Shown piece by piece: positions 31,801 through 40,846 of a stretch of DNA of 64,000 nucleotides. Every line of letters starts with the position of its first letter. Positions within the stretch are counted from its first letter, which is position 1. This DNA is from Roseateles oligotrophus (GTDB lineage: Bacteria; Pseudomonadota; Gammaproteobacteria; Burkholderiales; Burkholderiaceae_C). Both the position numbers and the translations under genes were made by a program. The notes below the pieces were generated by a model that searched no databases, had not been told where the DNA came from, and was given only the letters and a program-made list of their open reading frames with translations. The stretch spans positions 62,001 to 126,000 of the forward strand of contig NZ_JACHLP010000004.1 in the NCBI RefSeq assembly GCF_014204525.1, given 5' to 3'.

Positions 31801-32351
31801 GACGCCTCCATCAAGCGATGTGCGCGGGGAAAGGCTGAAGCGGTTCGCATCGTTTGGACTGTCAAGCGATGGAGTGTCTTGCATGGGGCGCGACAGCATG
31901 ATGTAAACAAGGGGGTGAGCGTTAAATTATTGGGGCTTTGCCTGCAGTGTCGGAGCAGGCCGCCGCACTTCGCGTGCAGCGCGCCGGCAAGTGCCAATCC
32001 GAGCGGCATACTGCCATGCGCAGAGCGCCCAGCCAGAAGCCATATCGCGGCCTGTGCGATGAGCGGTGCAAAAGGCGATGGCGATGGCGAAGGCAGAAGG
32101 TGGGGCCGACCAGGCGATGGGCAGGGCATTGTGGCGTTTTGAGACTCGGGATGAAAATTTCCAGACGGCAAGCTCACGCTGGAATGTAGCCCGATCGAGA
32201 AGGGCTCAATGCCTGGTCAAGGGGGCAGAAACAAGCCTGTTATTGCGACAAAGCAAATGCAGGGCGCGCAGGCTTGGGCAGAATCCGGCGCCCTCGCTGG
32301 CTGCCGGTGCGCAAAATACAGCCCTGCGCCAGTGCCGGGAGCGTCTTTACA
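31801..32351. other. Divergent intergenic region between the Hpt and kinase genes
   Basis: About 550 bases. Short frames on both strands have Ser/Arg/Ala-rich translations with no family signal. It is less GC-rich around 31900-31940 and 32210-32260, where promoters for the two divergent units are expected. I find no convincing sigma-28 or sigma-54 site. Confidence 0.5.
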
Positions 32352-34112
32352 ATGCCAGCCATGAACAGTGTCAGTGATGCCCGCAACACGCTACACCCCA
32401 AGAGTAGGAGGCTTGCTGGCCCCGTTTTCTGGCTGGCGCTGCTGCTGTTGCTGCCGGGACTCTCCGGCCTGCTGCTACTGCTGCTGAAAGACGGCAGTAG
32501 CGGCTTGGCCGCGCTGCTGCTGGGCCTGTGGTCGGTGCTGCTGCTGCTGGGCGTGGTGGGGGGCCTGGGTTGGCGATTGGGCCAAGGCCTAACGCGACAG
32601 CGCTTCGGAGAGTCGCTGCAAAACCTGCAGCAGCAGAATCAAAGAGTCCAGCACCTGCTGGAACTGCAGCCCGACTGGCAATGGCGCAGCAATGCCCAGC
32701 ATCGCCTGCTGCAGTGGCGCGGCCCGGCGCAAGCCTCGACACATACCCCAGCACACCTGACCATCGGCCCGGCAGCGGCCGGCGCCAGCCTGTGGGAACG
32801 CTTCAAACTGGCCGAGCCCCAGGGTGGTGACGGTGCTGGCGCGGCGGCCCGGCTGGATCTGCAGCAACTCTTGCAGCAGCAATTGCCGGAGCTGGCATGT
32901 CAGGTCTGCCCGCATGAGGCGCCGGAGCAGCGATGGCTGTTGCAAGGCCTGGCCTGCCTGGACGGGCAGGGGCGCTTCCAGGGCTATCAGGGCCTGGCGC
33001 GGCCCCTGGAGCCTGTGCAGCGGCCGGTCGAGCCGGCGGCGCCGGCCTGGCTGGAGGCCTTGCCCGGCCCGGCCTGGCTGCTCGATGCGCAGGCCCAGTC
33101 GCCCCTGCTGGCGCTCAACCGCAAGGCGGCCGAGCTGTGCGAGGCCGGCACCTTGCTGGGCACGCCCTGGTCACAATGCCTGAACCAGTTGGCCACCGTC
33201 ATGCCCAGCGCCCTGCACCAGGCCCTGGCGGAACAGCCGCCGCAGCATTTCGAGGACGGGGCGCGCCGGCTGGCTCTGGTCAGCCTCTCGCCCAATGCGC
33301 GCCTGGAGGCCCGCGCCCTGCAAAGCTCCATGGCCGCGACGGCCCAGGTGGTGGGCCTGGCCACCGAGCAGGCCGCGGCCCAGGCCTTGATGGCGGCCCA
33401 GCTGAAGGCGCAGATGGAGCTGCAGGCCAATGAGGCGCATGAACAAGCCTCCTTCAGCTACACCGTCTCGCATGATTTGCGCGCGCCGCTGCGGGTGGTG
33501 GAGGGCTTTGCCCGCATTCTGAAAGAAGACTACGGCCGCCTGCTGGACCGCATCGGCAACGACCATCTGGACCGGGTGATGGGCGCGGCTTCGCGCATGA
33601 ACAGCATGATCGACTCGCTGCTCTCGCTGACCCAGCTTTCCTCCCAGCCGCTGGCGCGCCAGCCGGTCAATCTCTCGCAGATGGCCGAGTTCGTGATCGA
33701 GGAGCTGGGCCGGGCGGCGCCCGAGCGCCGGGTCGCGGTGTTTGTGCAGCCGCAGATGGTGGTGCAGGGCGACCCGACCCTGTTGCGCATGGTGCTGGAG
33801 AATCTGCTGGGCAATGCCTGGAAGTACAGCGGTAAATGCGCGCAGGCGGAGATCCGCTTCGAGCTGCAGCCAGACAAGGCCGGCGGCGCGCAGCCGGTGT
33901 TCTGCATCAGCGACAACGGGGCCGGCTTCGATATGCGTTTTGCCGACCGCCTGTTCGGCGTCTTCCAGCGCCTGCACAGCGCCAGCGATTTCCAGGGCAC
34001 GGGCGTCGGCCTGGCCTCGGTGCGGCGCATCGTGCGCCGCCATGGCGGCGATATCTGGGCCGAGGCCGAGGTGGGCGCCGGGGCGCGCTTTTACTTCACC
34101 CTGGCCGCTTGA
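32352..34112 (+). CDS. Membrane sensor histidine kinase
   Basis: About 586 residues. Two adjacent membrane helices near the N-terminus (PVFWLALLLLLPGLSGLLLLLL, LAALLLGLWSVLLLLGVVGG) are followed by a Gln/Leu-rich stretch and a degenerate PAS-like region (about 100-350). The HisKA domain has the phosphorylated histidine at about 374 (SHDLRAPLRVVEG). The ATPase domain shows the N box (LENLLGNAWKYSG), the G1 box (SDNGAGFDM) and GTGVGLASVRRI. This C-terminal part is bacteriophytochrome-kinase-like. I chose the ATG at 32352; 32361 is also possible. The 3' end overlaps the convergent ANTAR regulator by 22 bases. Confidence 0.88.
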   Translation: MPAMNSVSDARNTLHPKSRRLAGPVFWLALLLLLPGLSGLLLLLLKDGSSGLAALLLGLWSVLLLLGVVGGLGWRLGQGLTRQRFGESLQNLQQQNQRVQHLLELQPDWQWRSNAQHRLLQWRGPAQASTHTPAHLTIGPAAAGASLWERFKLAEPQGGDGAGAAARLDLQQLLQQQLPELACQVCPHEAPEQRWLLQGLACLDGQGRFQGYQGLARPLEPVQRPVEPAAPAWLEALPGPAWLLDAQAQSPLLALNRKAAELCEAGTLLGTPWSQCLNQLATVMPSALHQALAEQPPQHFEDGARRLALVSLSPNARLEARALQSSMAATAQVVGLATEQAAAQALMAAQLKAQMELQANEAHEQASFSYTVSHDLRAPLRVVEGFARILKEDYGRLLDRIGNDHLDRVMGAASRMNSMIDSLLSLTQLSSQPLARQPVNLSQMAEFVIEELGRAAPERRVAVFVQPQMVVQGDPTLLRMVLENLLGNAWKYSGKCAQAEIRFELQPDKAGGAQPVFCISDNGAGFDMRFADRLFGVFQRLHSASDFQGTGVGLASVRRIVRRHGGDIWAEAEVGAGARFYFTLAA

Positions 34113-34711
34113 TTGGCGGGCAGGGCCAGCAGCTCCACCGCCTCCACCAGGCGCAGGGCCTGTTCCTGCAAATCCCGGCCATCGGCCTGGCACAGGGCCA
34201 GCAGGCGCTCCAGCGCTTCCTGGCGTGAGAGCGAATAACGGTGCATCAGAATGCCTACGGCCAGGGCCGCGGGCTGGTCCAGCACGGCCGGCCGGGTGGC
34301 TGCGGCCGAGGCGGCCGGCCTGGCCGCAGCGGCAGCCGGCAGGCTGCGGTGGGCAAAAGCGGCCTCGACGGCGGGCACGATCTGGTGGATGTCCAGGGGC
34401 TTGACCAGGTAGGCCACGGCGCCCAGCTCCTTGACCTTGGTCACGGTTTCTTCGTCGGCGAAGGCGGACAGGAACATGAAGGGGATCTGCAGGGACTCGC
34501 GCAGATAGGCGGCGACGTCGAAGCCGCTCATGCCCTCCATGCGGATGTCCAGCAAGGCCAGTTCGGGCCGGTGCTCGCGGGCCAGCAGGATGGCGTCATC
34601 GCCGTTGTCGGCATCAAGGACCTCGAAGCCGGCCTGCGCCAGGCCATAGGTCAGCGTTGCCAACACCAGTCGGTCATCATCAACAACCAGAATCTTGCCC
34701 TTGCTGCTCAC
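34091..34711 (-). CDS. Response regulator with ANTAR RNA-binding domain
   Basis: About 206 residues. Receiver domain (ILVVDDDRLVL; phosphorylation site Asp55 in LALLDIRMEG; Lys in YLVKPLD), an Ala-rich linker, then an ANTAR domain (about 147-194, ALAVGILMHRYSLSRQEALERLLALCQ). ANTAR proteins act as antiterminators by binding paired hexaloop hairpins in mRNA. I prefer a GTG at 34711, which makes the protein begin at the receiver; an ATG at 34750 is in frame. It follows the HisKA_2 kinase on the same strand, a common pairing for ANTAR regulators. Its RNA targets are not evident here. Confidence 0.88.
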   Translation of the reverse strand: MSSKGKILVVDDDRLVLATLTYGLAQAGFEVLDADNGDDAILLAREHRPELALLDIRMEGMSGFDVAAYLRESLQIPFMFLSAFADEETVTKVKELGAVAYLVKPLDIHQIVPAVEAAFAHRSLPAAAAARPAASAAATRPAVLDQPAALAVGILMHRYSLSRQEALERLLALCQADGRDLQEQALRLVEAVELLALPANQAARVK

Positions 34712-34777
34712 TGTAGCCAATCTCCCCTGTAGCGCTTTGGTCCGCGGCATTGTCGCCCAATCCTCACCGGGGGGATG

Positions 34778-37700
34778 TCAGGGTCCCCCCGCCTGGGGGG
34801 CTTCACCGAGGCTGACGCTGGGCGGCAGCAGCTCGACTCGGCAGACCACGTCATCCAAGCGCTGGCTCAGGCTGAGGATGGCGCTGCGCCGCGGCAGCAG
34901 GGCGCGCACCAGGCCCAGGCCCGAGACGCCGCCCGGCACCTGGGCCAGATTGAACTCGGGCGGCAGGCGGCCGGGGTTGACGATCTCCACCGCCACCCGG
35001 TCCACGCCGCAGATCAGCGAGCAGTGCACATCGCTGTTCGGGCTGTGCTTGATGGCATTGGTCAGCAACTCGTTGAGCGTCAGCGCGATGGGGATGGACT
35101 CCGCCTCGGGCAGGGCCCAGGCATAGGACTGCTCGGCCGTCTCGCCCAGCACCTGGGTGGAGATATTGCGGCCCGACATGCGCTGCACCGAGCCGATGAT
35201 GGCCTCCATCACCCGGCGCACCATCAGCGGCCCCGAGCTGCCCACCTGCAGGCCGTAGACCTGGGCGATGGCATGCACCTGGCCGATGGCCTCGCTGATC
35301 ACGCTGGCCACCTCGGGGCGGCGCGCGGCGATCTGCTGCAGCAGGCCGGCCACGCCCTGCAGATTGTTCTTGATGCGGTGGTGCACCTCGCGCACCAGCA
35401 GCTCGCGCTGCGAGATGGCGGCGTGCAAACGCGCTTCTTCAGCGGCACGGTGCTCGGTCACATCGCTGGCCACCAGCAGCAGTTGTTCGGGTGAGCCGTC
35501 GGTGCTGGCGTCGGCCCCGTCACCGGTGCCGGCCAGATGCAGGAAGCGCGCATCCCAGACCCGCATCTGCTCGCCCTCGCCCAGGCGGTACTCGCGCTGG
35601 GTGACGGCGCCGGCGGCCAGGGCCTCCAGCATATCGCGCCGAATCACTTCGCCTTGCTCGCGGCCGAACAAGTCCTCGGGGCTGGCGCCCAGCAGGGAAT
35701 GCTCGCTGCGGCCGGCAATCTCGGCGGCGGCCTGGTTGATCTGTTCTACCCGCAGAGTCTTGGCGTCATGCAAGCTGATGGCCAGGGGCGCGGCCTCGAT
35801 GATGCGCGACAGCGAGGCCTGGGCCTGCTGGGTCTGCGCCTCGGCCTGGCGGCGGCGGTCGATGTCCAGCAAGGCATAGGTCAGCTGGCGGCCGCTATGG
35901 CGTGAGCCGGTCACCACCGCATTGCCGACCACCCAGAACTCGCGGCCATCGCGGGCCTTGAGCCGGCACTCGAAGGCCTCGGTCTCGCCCTCGGTCAGCT
36001 CGTCCAGATAGTGGGTGTGGCGGAAGGGGTGCTCGGGGTCAGGGGTTGCCACCATGCTCATGGACAGGCCGGCGAACTCGCTCAGGTCGCCGCCGAACAT
36101 GCGGCGGGCCGAGCGGTTCATCCACTCGATGCCGCCGCGGCCGACGGTGACGATGCCCACCAGCACCGAGTCCAGCACGGCGCGCTCGCGCTCGGTCTGC
36201 AGCATCAGCGACTGCTGGGCGCGCCAGCGGTCGTCCACATTGACATAGGTGGCGATCAAGCCCTCGTCGGGTGCGCCGGGCCGCATCACCCGCTTGCTGA
36301 CCTGCATCCACAGGGCCGAACCGTCGCGCAAGCGCACCCGGCGCTCGCCGCGCCACAGGCCTTGGCGCTGCAGGTCTTCCTGCACCAGGGCGCTGTGGTG
36401 CTCGAAGTCCAGCGGGTCCTCGAACAGCTCGCGATGGTTGAGGCCGCTGAGCTCGTGGATGCGGTAGCCGGTCAGTGCAGCCAGGGCGTCATTGGCGCGC
36501 GCGATGCGGCCATTGCGCAGGATGGCGATGCCCACGTCGGAGAGGCTGAACATCAGTTCGCGGTCCTGCACCAGGGCCTCCAGCTCGGCCTGCTGGGCCT
36601 TGAGCCGGCTGATATCGCTGATGACGGCAATGGTTTCGTACAGCTGCGGGCGTGGGCCCACCTCGAAGTCCTTGTCCGACGGGGACACCCGGCGCAGGCT
36701 CAGCGACAGCCAGCGCGCCTGCGCGGCCTCGCTGCCCACCTGCAGGAATTCGGCCTCGAAGCCCTGCTTGCCGTCCAGCTCGTCCAGCTCGCCGAGCACG
36801 GCCTGGATCTTGTCCGACAGCTCGGGCAGGGCGGCAAACAGCTGGGCCACGGTGGCGCCCGCGGGCATGGCTTCGTCCAGGCCCAGCATCTGCTCAAAAC
36901 CCTTGTTGCAGCGCTGCAGCTTGTCGCCGCGGAAATAGGCCAGGCCCAGGCCGGCGCCGTCCATGATGGTGCGCAGCTCGTGCAAGAGCTGTTCGCTGCG
37001 GTTCTCGGCCTGGGCCTGGGCGGTCACGTCCAGCGTGACGACCGAGGTGGTGCGCTGGCCCGAGGCCAGCTGGCCGGGCTCGACCCGGGTCAAGAGCCAG
37101 CGCCGGCCCAGCTCGGGGTGGCGCACGGCGTAGCGGACCTCGACCCGGTCGCCCTTTTTCAGCGCCTTTTGCAGGCGTTCGAATTCGGGCAGGGAGGCGG
37201 GTTCGACGATGTCGCGGCCCACGCCCTGCAGGCCGGCCAGGCTGTTGCGCCTGGCCTCGCCACTGCTTTTGCGCGAGCTGCGCGGGCGCAGCCAGCCGGC
37301 GTCCTGGGCGAAGGTGGCCAGGCCGACACCGGCCGTGTCCATCAAGGCGTCCAGCTGCTGGTAGGCGAGGTCGCGCTCCTGGTCGGCGCTGCGGTCTTCC
37401 AGAATGGCCATGAAACGGCGCGGCAGGCTGCGCTTGGCGGTCGTGCCGTCCAGCGCCTGCACCCGGCCGGCCAGCCAGCGGGTGCGGCCACCGGGGTCGA
37501 TCAGGCTGGCCTGGGTGAGCAGGCAGTCGCTGGCGCTGGTCAAGGCGGCCGAGGGTTTTTTCTGCTCCCAGGCCAGCAACTGCTGCAAGGCCTCGTCGGC
37601 TTGCTGCAGGGTGACCGGCATTTGCAGGCAGAGGGCGGCGAAGGCGGCATTGCTCTTGAGCAGCAGGCCGTTTTCGTCGAACAAGACCATGGGCAGCGGG

Positions 37701-38371
37701 CTCAGGGTCAACCAACTGGCCAGCTCGCTCTGGGTGCGCTCGGCCTGCTCGCGCAGGATTTGTTCGCGTGCCCGCTGTTGGGCCAGTTGCTCGGCCAGGT
37801 CAGGGTCTTGCGGCGGCAGCGGGCCGCCGTCCGCGGCCGGCTTGGCCGCGGCCTCGCTGGGCGCGGGCAGGGGTTCGGCCTGGGCGGCCAGGCTGTCCGG
37901 GCCGTCCGCTGCCGGGCCGGCCGCCGCGGCCGCTTTGGCGCTCAGCGGTGTCTTGGGCAGGCTGCTTCGGGGCTTGGCTTTTTCTTCGCTGCGTGCGTGC
38001 AGCAGCCAGCGGGCGGGGTTGTCTTCCTGTGGGTCCAGGGCCACCAGGGAGAGGCTGGCGCGCTGGCCGTTGTCCAGCTTGAGGCCGGGGGCGGGCGGGC
38101 CGCGGCGGCCGTCCAGCAAGGCCCGGCTGGCCAGGCGCAGCCAATCGCCCAGGCGGCCGCCATGGCTGGTTTGCAGGGCGTGCAGCGGCCTGGCCTGCTG
38201 GCCCGGGCCTGGGTCCAGCAGCTGTTGGGCGGCCGGATTGGCCTCCAGCAGCTCCAGGTTTTCGCCCAGCAGCAGGACCGGGTCGCTGATCAAGAGCAAA
38301 AGGCCGCGCAAGGCGGCCAGGTCCTGGGGCAAGAGTGAGAGCTGCGAGAGCGGGGACAATGTATTGGGCAT
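34778..38371 (-). CDS. Multi-PAS sensor histidine kinase (HisKA_2 family)
   Basis: About 1197 residues, apparently soluble. Several PAS/PAC domains in series: clear ones near 610-730 (SDVGIAILRNGRIARANDAL), 740-860 (VLVGIVTVGRGGIEWMNRSAR) and 870-985 (APLAISLHDAKTLRVEQINQAA), with more degenerate ones before. The C-terminal HisKA_2 domain has the phospho-accepting region EVHHRIKNNLQGVAGLLQQ (His about 997), and the ATPase part has LTLNELLTNAIKHS. An Ala/Pro/Glu-rich linker sits near 130-200. Start uncertain: ATG at 38371 chosen, 38401 possible. It lies between an HDOD gene and the ANTAR regulator, its likely output. Confidence 0.88.
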   Translation of the reverse strand: MPNTLSPLSQLSLLPQDLAALRGLLLLISDPVLLLGENLELLEANPAAQQLLDPGPGQQARPLHALQTSHGGRLGDWLRLASRALLDGRRGPPAPGLKLDNGQRASLSLVALDPQEDNPARWLLHARSEEKAKPRSSLPKTPLSAKAAAAAGPAADGPDSLAAQAEPLPAPSEAAAKPAADGGPLPPQDPDLAEQLAQQRAREQILREQAERTQSELASWLTLSPLPMVLFDENGLLLKSNAAFAALCLQMPVTLQQADEALQQLLAWEQKKPSAALTSASDCLLTQASLIDPGGRTRWLAGRVQALDGTTAKRSLPRRFMAILEDRSADQERDLAYQQLDALMDTAGVGLATFAQDAGWLRPRSSRKSSGEARRNSLAGLQGVGRDIVEPASLPEFERLQKALKKGDRVEVRYAVRHPELGRRWLLTRVEPGQLASGQRTTSVVTLDVTAQAQAENRSEQLLHELRTIMDGAGLGLAYFRGDKLQRCNKGFEQMLGLDEAMPAGATVAQLFAALPELSDKIQAVLGELDELDGKQGFEAEFLQVGSEAAQARWLSLSLRRVSPSDKDFEVGPRPQLYETIAVISDISRLKAQQAELEALVQDRELMFSLSDVGIAILRNGRIARANDALAALTGYRIHELSGLNHRELFEDPLDFEHHSALVQEDLQRQGLWRGERRVRLRDGSALWMQVSKRVMRPGAPDEGLIATYVNVDDRWRAQQSLMLQTERERAVLDSVLVGIVTVGRGGIEWMNRSARRMFGGDLSEFAGLSMSMVATPDPEHPFRHTHYLDELTEGETEAFECRLKARDGREFWVVGNAVVTGSRHSGRQLTYALLDIDRRRQAEAQTQQAQASLSRIIEAAPLAISLHDAKTLRVEQINQAAAEIAGRSEHSLLGASPEDLFGREQGEVIRRDMLEALAAGAVTQREYRLGEGEQMRVWDARFLHLAGTGDGADASTDGSPEQLLLVASDVTEHRAAEEARLHAAISQRELLVREVHHRIKNNLQGVAGLLQQIAARRPEVASVISEAIGQVHAIAQVYGLQVGSSGPLMVRRVMEAIIGSVQRMSGRNISTQVLGETAEQSYAWALPEAESIPIALTLNELLTNAIKHSPNSDVHCSLICGVDRVAVEIVNPGRLPPEFNLAQVPGGVSGLGLVRALLPRRSAILSLSQRLDDVVCRVELLPPSVSLGEAPQAGGP

Positions 38372-38409
38372 TGCGCCCGAGTTTACGGCGCCCGGCAGCA
38401 TGCTTGGCT

Positions 38410-39597
38410 TCACTCGAGCTGGGCGGCCTTGGACAGGGCCCGCAAGACGCATTGGTTGATTTCTCCGGCGTCCAGCATCAGGCCTTCGGCGGCGGCACGG
38501 TAGTCATAGACCGAGGCCTGCTCGATGGCCCGCACCAGCTCCAGATAGGGCTGGTAGGGGCCGCTCTCGTCCACCAGGGCCTGGCGCACCCGCTCCGGCA
38601 TGGGGATGGACTGCAGCAGCTTGGTGAAGGGCTGCTTGAGCATATGGTCGAGCAGGGAGAACAGGCCGCAGATGAACATCTCGTCGCGCAGCTCGCTGTC
38701 GCTCATGCTCTTGGCCAGCTCCTCCATCAAGAGGCCGCGGCGCAGGGCGGCGAACATGATGGGCCGCATGCTGTGGTCCTTGCTGGCCGTCGTCAGCAAG
38801 AGGGCCAGCCAGCGCTTCAGGCGCGGGTAGCCCAAGAGCATGATGGCGTGGCGGAAGGAGGACACCTCCACGGCCAGGCCAAAGGCGGCGGAGTTCAGGT
38901 AGCGCAGCAGCTTGAAGGCCAGGCTGGGGTCGCGCTTGAGGGTTTGCTCCAGGCGCTCGATGTCCTCGTTCTGGTCGACGCGCGACATCAGCTCGACGAT
39001 GACTTGCAGATCGGCCTGGATCTCGTTCTTGGCCGCGCCGGGCAGGGGCTCGAAGGCCCCCTGCATGGGCCAGCCGATGACGCCCTCGGCATTGCGCTGG
39101 AAGGCGGCGTCTATGTCCGCGGCGCTGCGCACACCGCTGAGCAGCAGGGGCAGCTTGGGCAGGCTGTGGGTGGCGGCGCCGCGGCCCTGCTCGTCCAGGT
39201 CCAGCAAGGCGTTCTTGAAGCAGGCGTTCAGCTCTGGCGTCAGGGCTTGCGAGGGCAGGCCCTTGAGCAGCAGGTGGCTGCCCGCCTTCTTCAGCGCCGC
39301 CAGCGGCTCGGCCAGGGCCGGATCGCTGCTCATGAAGCTGGGCACTTCCAGCCAGATATGGGCCGGCAGCGGTGCCTGCAGCAGCTCTTGCAGCAGGGCT
39401 TCGTTGAGCACATTGAGGATGAGTTGGCCGCCGCCGGCGGGCCAGACTTCGGCCACGGCGGCCAGCACCTCGGCGCTGTCCAGGCGGGCGTCGGGGCGCA
39501 GCGGCATCAGGGTCAGCTGGGTCGCCACCACCATGCGCTGGCGGTCGATCAAGGGGGCGAAGCCGAGCGCGACTGCGCCCAAAACAGAGTAATTCAT
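38410..39597 (-). CDS. HDOD-domain protein with degenerate EAL-like N-terminus
   Basis: 395 residues. The C-terminal half is an HDOD domain (about 195-390: LMSRVDQNEDIERLEQTLKRDPSLAFKLLRYLNSAAFG, RHAIMLLGYPRLKRWL, FICGLFSLLDHML). The N-terminal half has the outline of an EAL barrel (IDRQRMVVATQLTL, ILNVLNEALLQELL, WLEVP) but no EAL or other catalytic residues, so it is a YuxH-type regulator. It starts 19 bases after flgL and probably shares the flagellar operon's transcript. HDOD proteins influence motility and c-di-GMP pathways in several bacteria. Confidence 0.88.
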   Translation of the reverse strand: MNYSVLGAVALGFAPLIDRQRMVVATQLTLMPLRPDARLDSAEVLAAVAEVWPAGGGQLILNVLNEALLQELLQAPLPAHIWLEVPSFMSSDPALAEPLAALKKAGSHLLLKGLPSQALTPELNACFKNALLDLDEQGRGAATHSLPKLPLLLSGVRSAADIDAAFQRNAEGVIGWPMQGAFEPLPGAAKNEIQADLQVIVELMSRVDQNEDIERLEQTLKRDPSLAFKLLRYLNSAAFGLAVEVSSFRHAIMLLGYPRLKRWLALLLTTASKDHSMRPIMFAALRRGLLMEELAKSMSDSELRDEMFICGLFSLLDHMLKQPFTKLLQSIPMPERVRQALVDESGPYQPYLELVRAIEQASVYDYRAAAEGLMLDAGEINQCVLRALSKAAQLE

Positions 39598-39616
39598 GGG
39601 CCGGTTTGGGGAAAAA

Positions 39617-40834
39617 TCAAACGTTGATGTATTGGAACAAGGTCATGCGCTGCACCATGGCATAGGTTTTCAGCGCCGTGTCATAGCCTGTCTGCTGGTT
39701 CTGGAATTCGGAGATGCCCTGGGTCATGTCCAGGTCCTCGGCGGCCGATTGCTCGGACTTGCTGTACAGCTTCAGCGCCGCCATGCGGGACTCGGTGCCG
39801 TCCAGATTATTCATGCGTTCGCCCACCTGGCTGCGCACATTTTGCAAGTTAGTCATCACCGCATCGAGGTCGCGGATGCGACCCGAATTGCTCTGCGAGA
39901 TTTCCGCCTGCCCGCGCAAGGGCGTGCGCAGCTCGGCGACGGTGCGGTCGATCACGTCGAACACCTTCAAGCTATTGGTGGAGGGCTTGATCTGGAACTG
40001 ATCGCCGTCCACCGGGGCGCCGGAGATGGTGGTGCTGATGCCGTCGAAGCTGATGGCCTTGCCGGGCGTGAAGGTGTCGGTCTTGACCACGGCACCGCCC
40101 AGATCGCTGTCGTAGACGCTATAGGTCTGTGTGGGTGCCGTGCCGTTGACGCCGATGTAGTAGTTGTGGCCGGTCAGGGCGCTGGGGTCGGAGACGCGGC
40201 CGGCGTCGATCCAGCCCTTGGCCGAGGCCAGGGGGTTGAGTGCATTCTTCAGTGCGATCGTCTCGAAGGTGCCGTTGCCGGTGGGGGCTTGCATCCAGGC
40301 CTGCTCGCCGTTGATGGAGAGCGGGAAGTTGTCCATATTGCCGGTCTGGATATTGCCGGCCACGCCGGTGAAGGCCACGCCGCCGTTCTGATCGAGAAAA
40401 GGCGGGTTGGCCGAGCCCTGGCCGGCGAATAGATAACCGCCCGAGCCATCGGGTCGGTTGGCGATGGACAGCAGCTGGTCGCGCAGGCCGGCGATCTTGT
40501 TGGCGATGCCGGCGCGCTCGGCATCGCTATAGCTGGCGTTACCGGCCGCGACCATGGCCTCGCGCATCTGCTGCAGCAGCTCGTTGGCATCGCCCAGGGC
40601 CGATTCGCTCAGCGTCATGCTGTTGCGGCTGGCTTCCAGGGCACGCTGGTTGGCGTCTACCCGGCCGATGGAGACCAGGGCGCGTTCCGCCCGCGCCGCG
40701 CCCGTGGGGTCGTCGCTGGCGGCCGCGATCTTCTTGCCCGAGGTGAGCTGCTGCTGGGTCTCCTGCAGCTTTTGCTGGCGCTGCTGCAGATTGGCGATGG
40801 AGGCATTGAAGGTGTTGGCGGTGGACAGGCGCAT
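39617..40834 (-). CDS. flgL: Flagellar hook-filament junction protein FlgL
   Basis: 405 residues, homologous to flagellin at its ends (RLSTANTFNASIANLQQRQQ, QLTSGKKIAAASDDPTGAARAE; C-terminal QGISEFQNQQTGYDTALKTY, MTLFQYINV). It joins the filament to FlgK at the hook tip. Length fits betaproteobacterial homologues. It follows flgK by 12 bases and is the last structural gene of the flgB operon. Confidence 0.96.
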   Translation of the reverse strand: MRLSTANTFNASIANLQQRQQKLQETQQQLTSGKKIAAASDDPTGAARAERALVSIGRVDANQRALEASRNSMTLSESALGDANELLQQMREAMVAAGNASYSDAERAGIANKIAGLRDQLLSIANRPDGSGGYLFAGQGSANPPFLDQNGGVAFTGVAGNIQTGNMDNFPLSINGEQAWMQAPTGNGTFETIALKNALNPLASAKGWIDAGRVSDPSALTGHNYYIGVNGTAPTQTYSVYDSDLGGAVVKTDTFTPGKAISFDGISTTISGAPVDGDQFQIKPSTNSLKVFDVIDRTVAELRTPLRGQAEISQSNSGRIRDLDAVMTNLQNVRSQVGERMNNLDGTESRMAALKLYSKSEQSAAEDLDMTQGISEFQNQQTGYDTALKTYAMVQRMTLFQYINV

Positions 40835-40846
40835 GGTGGCGACTCC

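Noticed and set aside
32216-32245. Sigma-28-like element before the membrane histidine kinase
   Set aside because: TCAAG is followed at 15 bases by CTGTTA, matching only four of six -10 positions; not enough to call.
36011-38338. A 775-codon plus-strand open frame opposite the PAS kinase
   Set aside because: Gly/Gln/Ala-rich antisense artefact; the kinase frame has PAS and HisKA_2 signatures.
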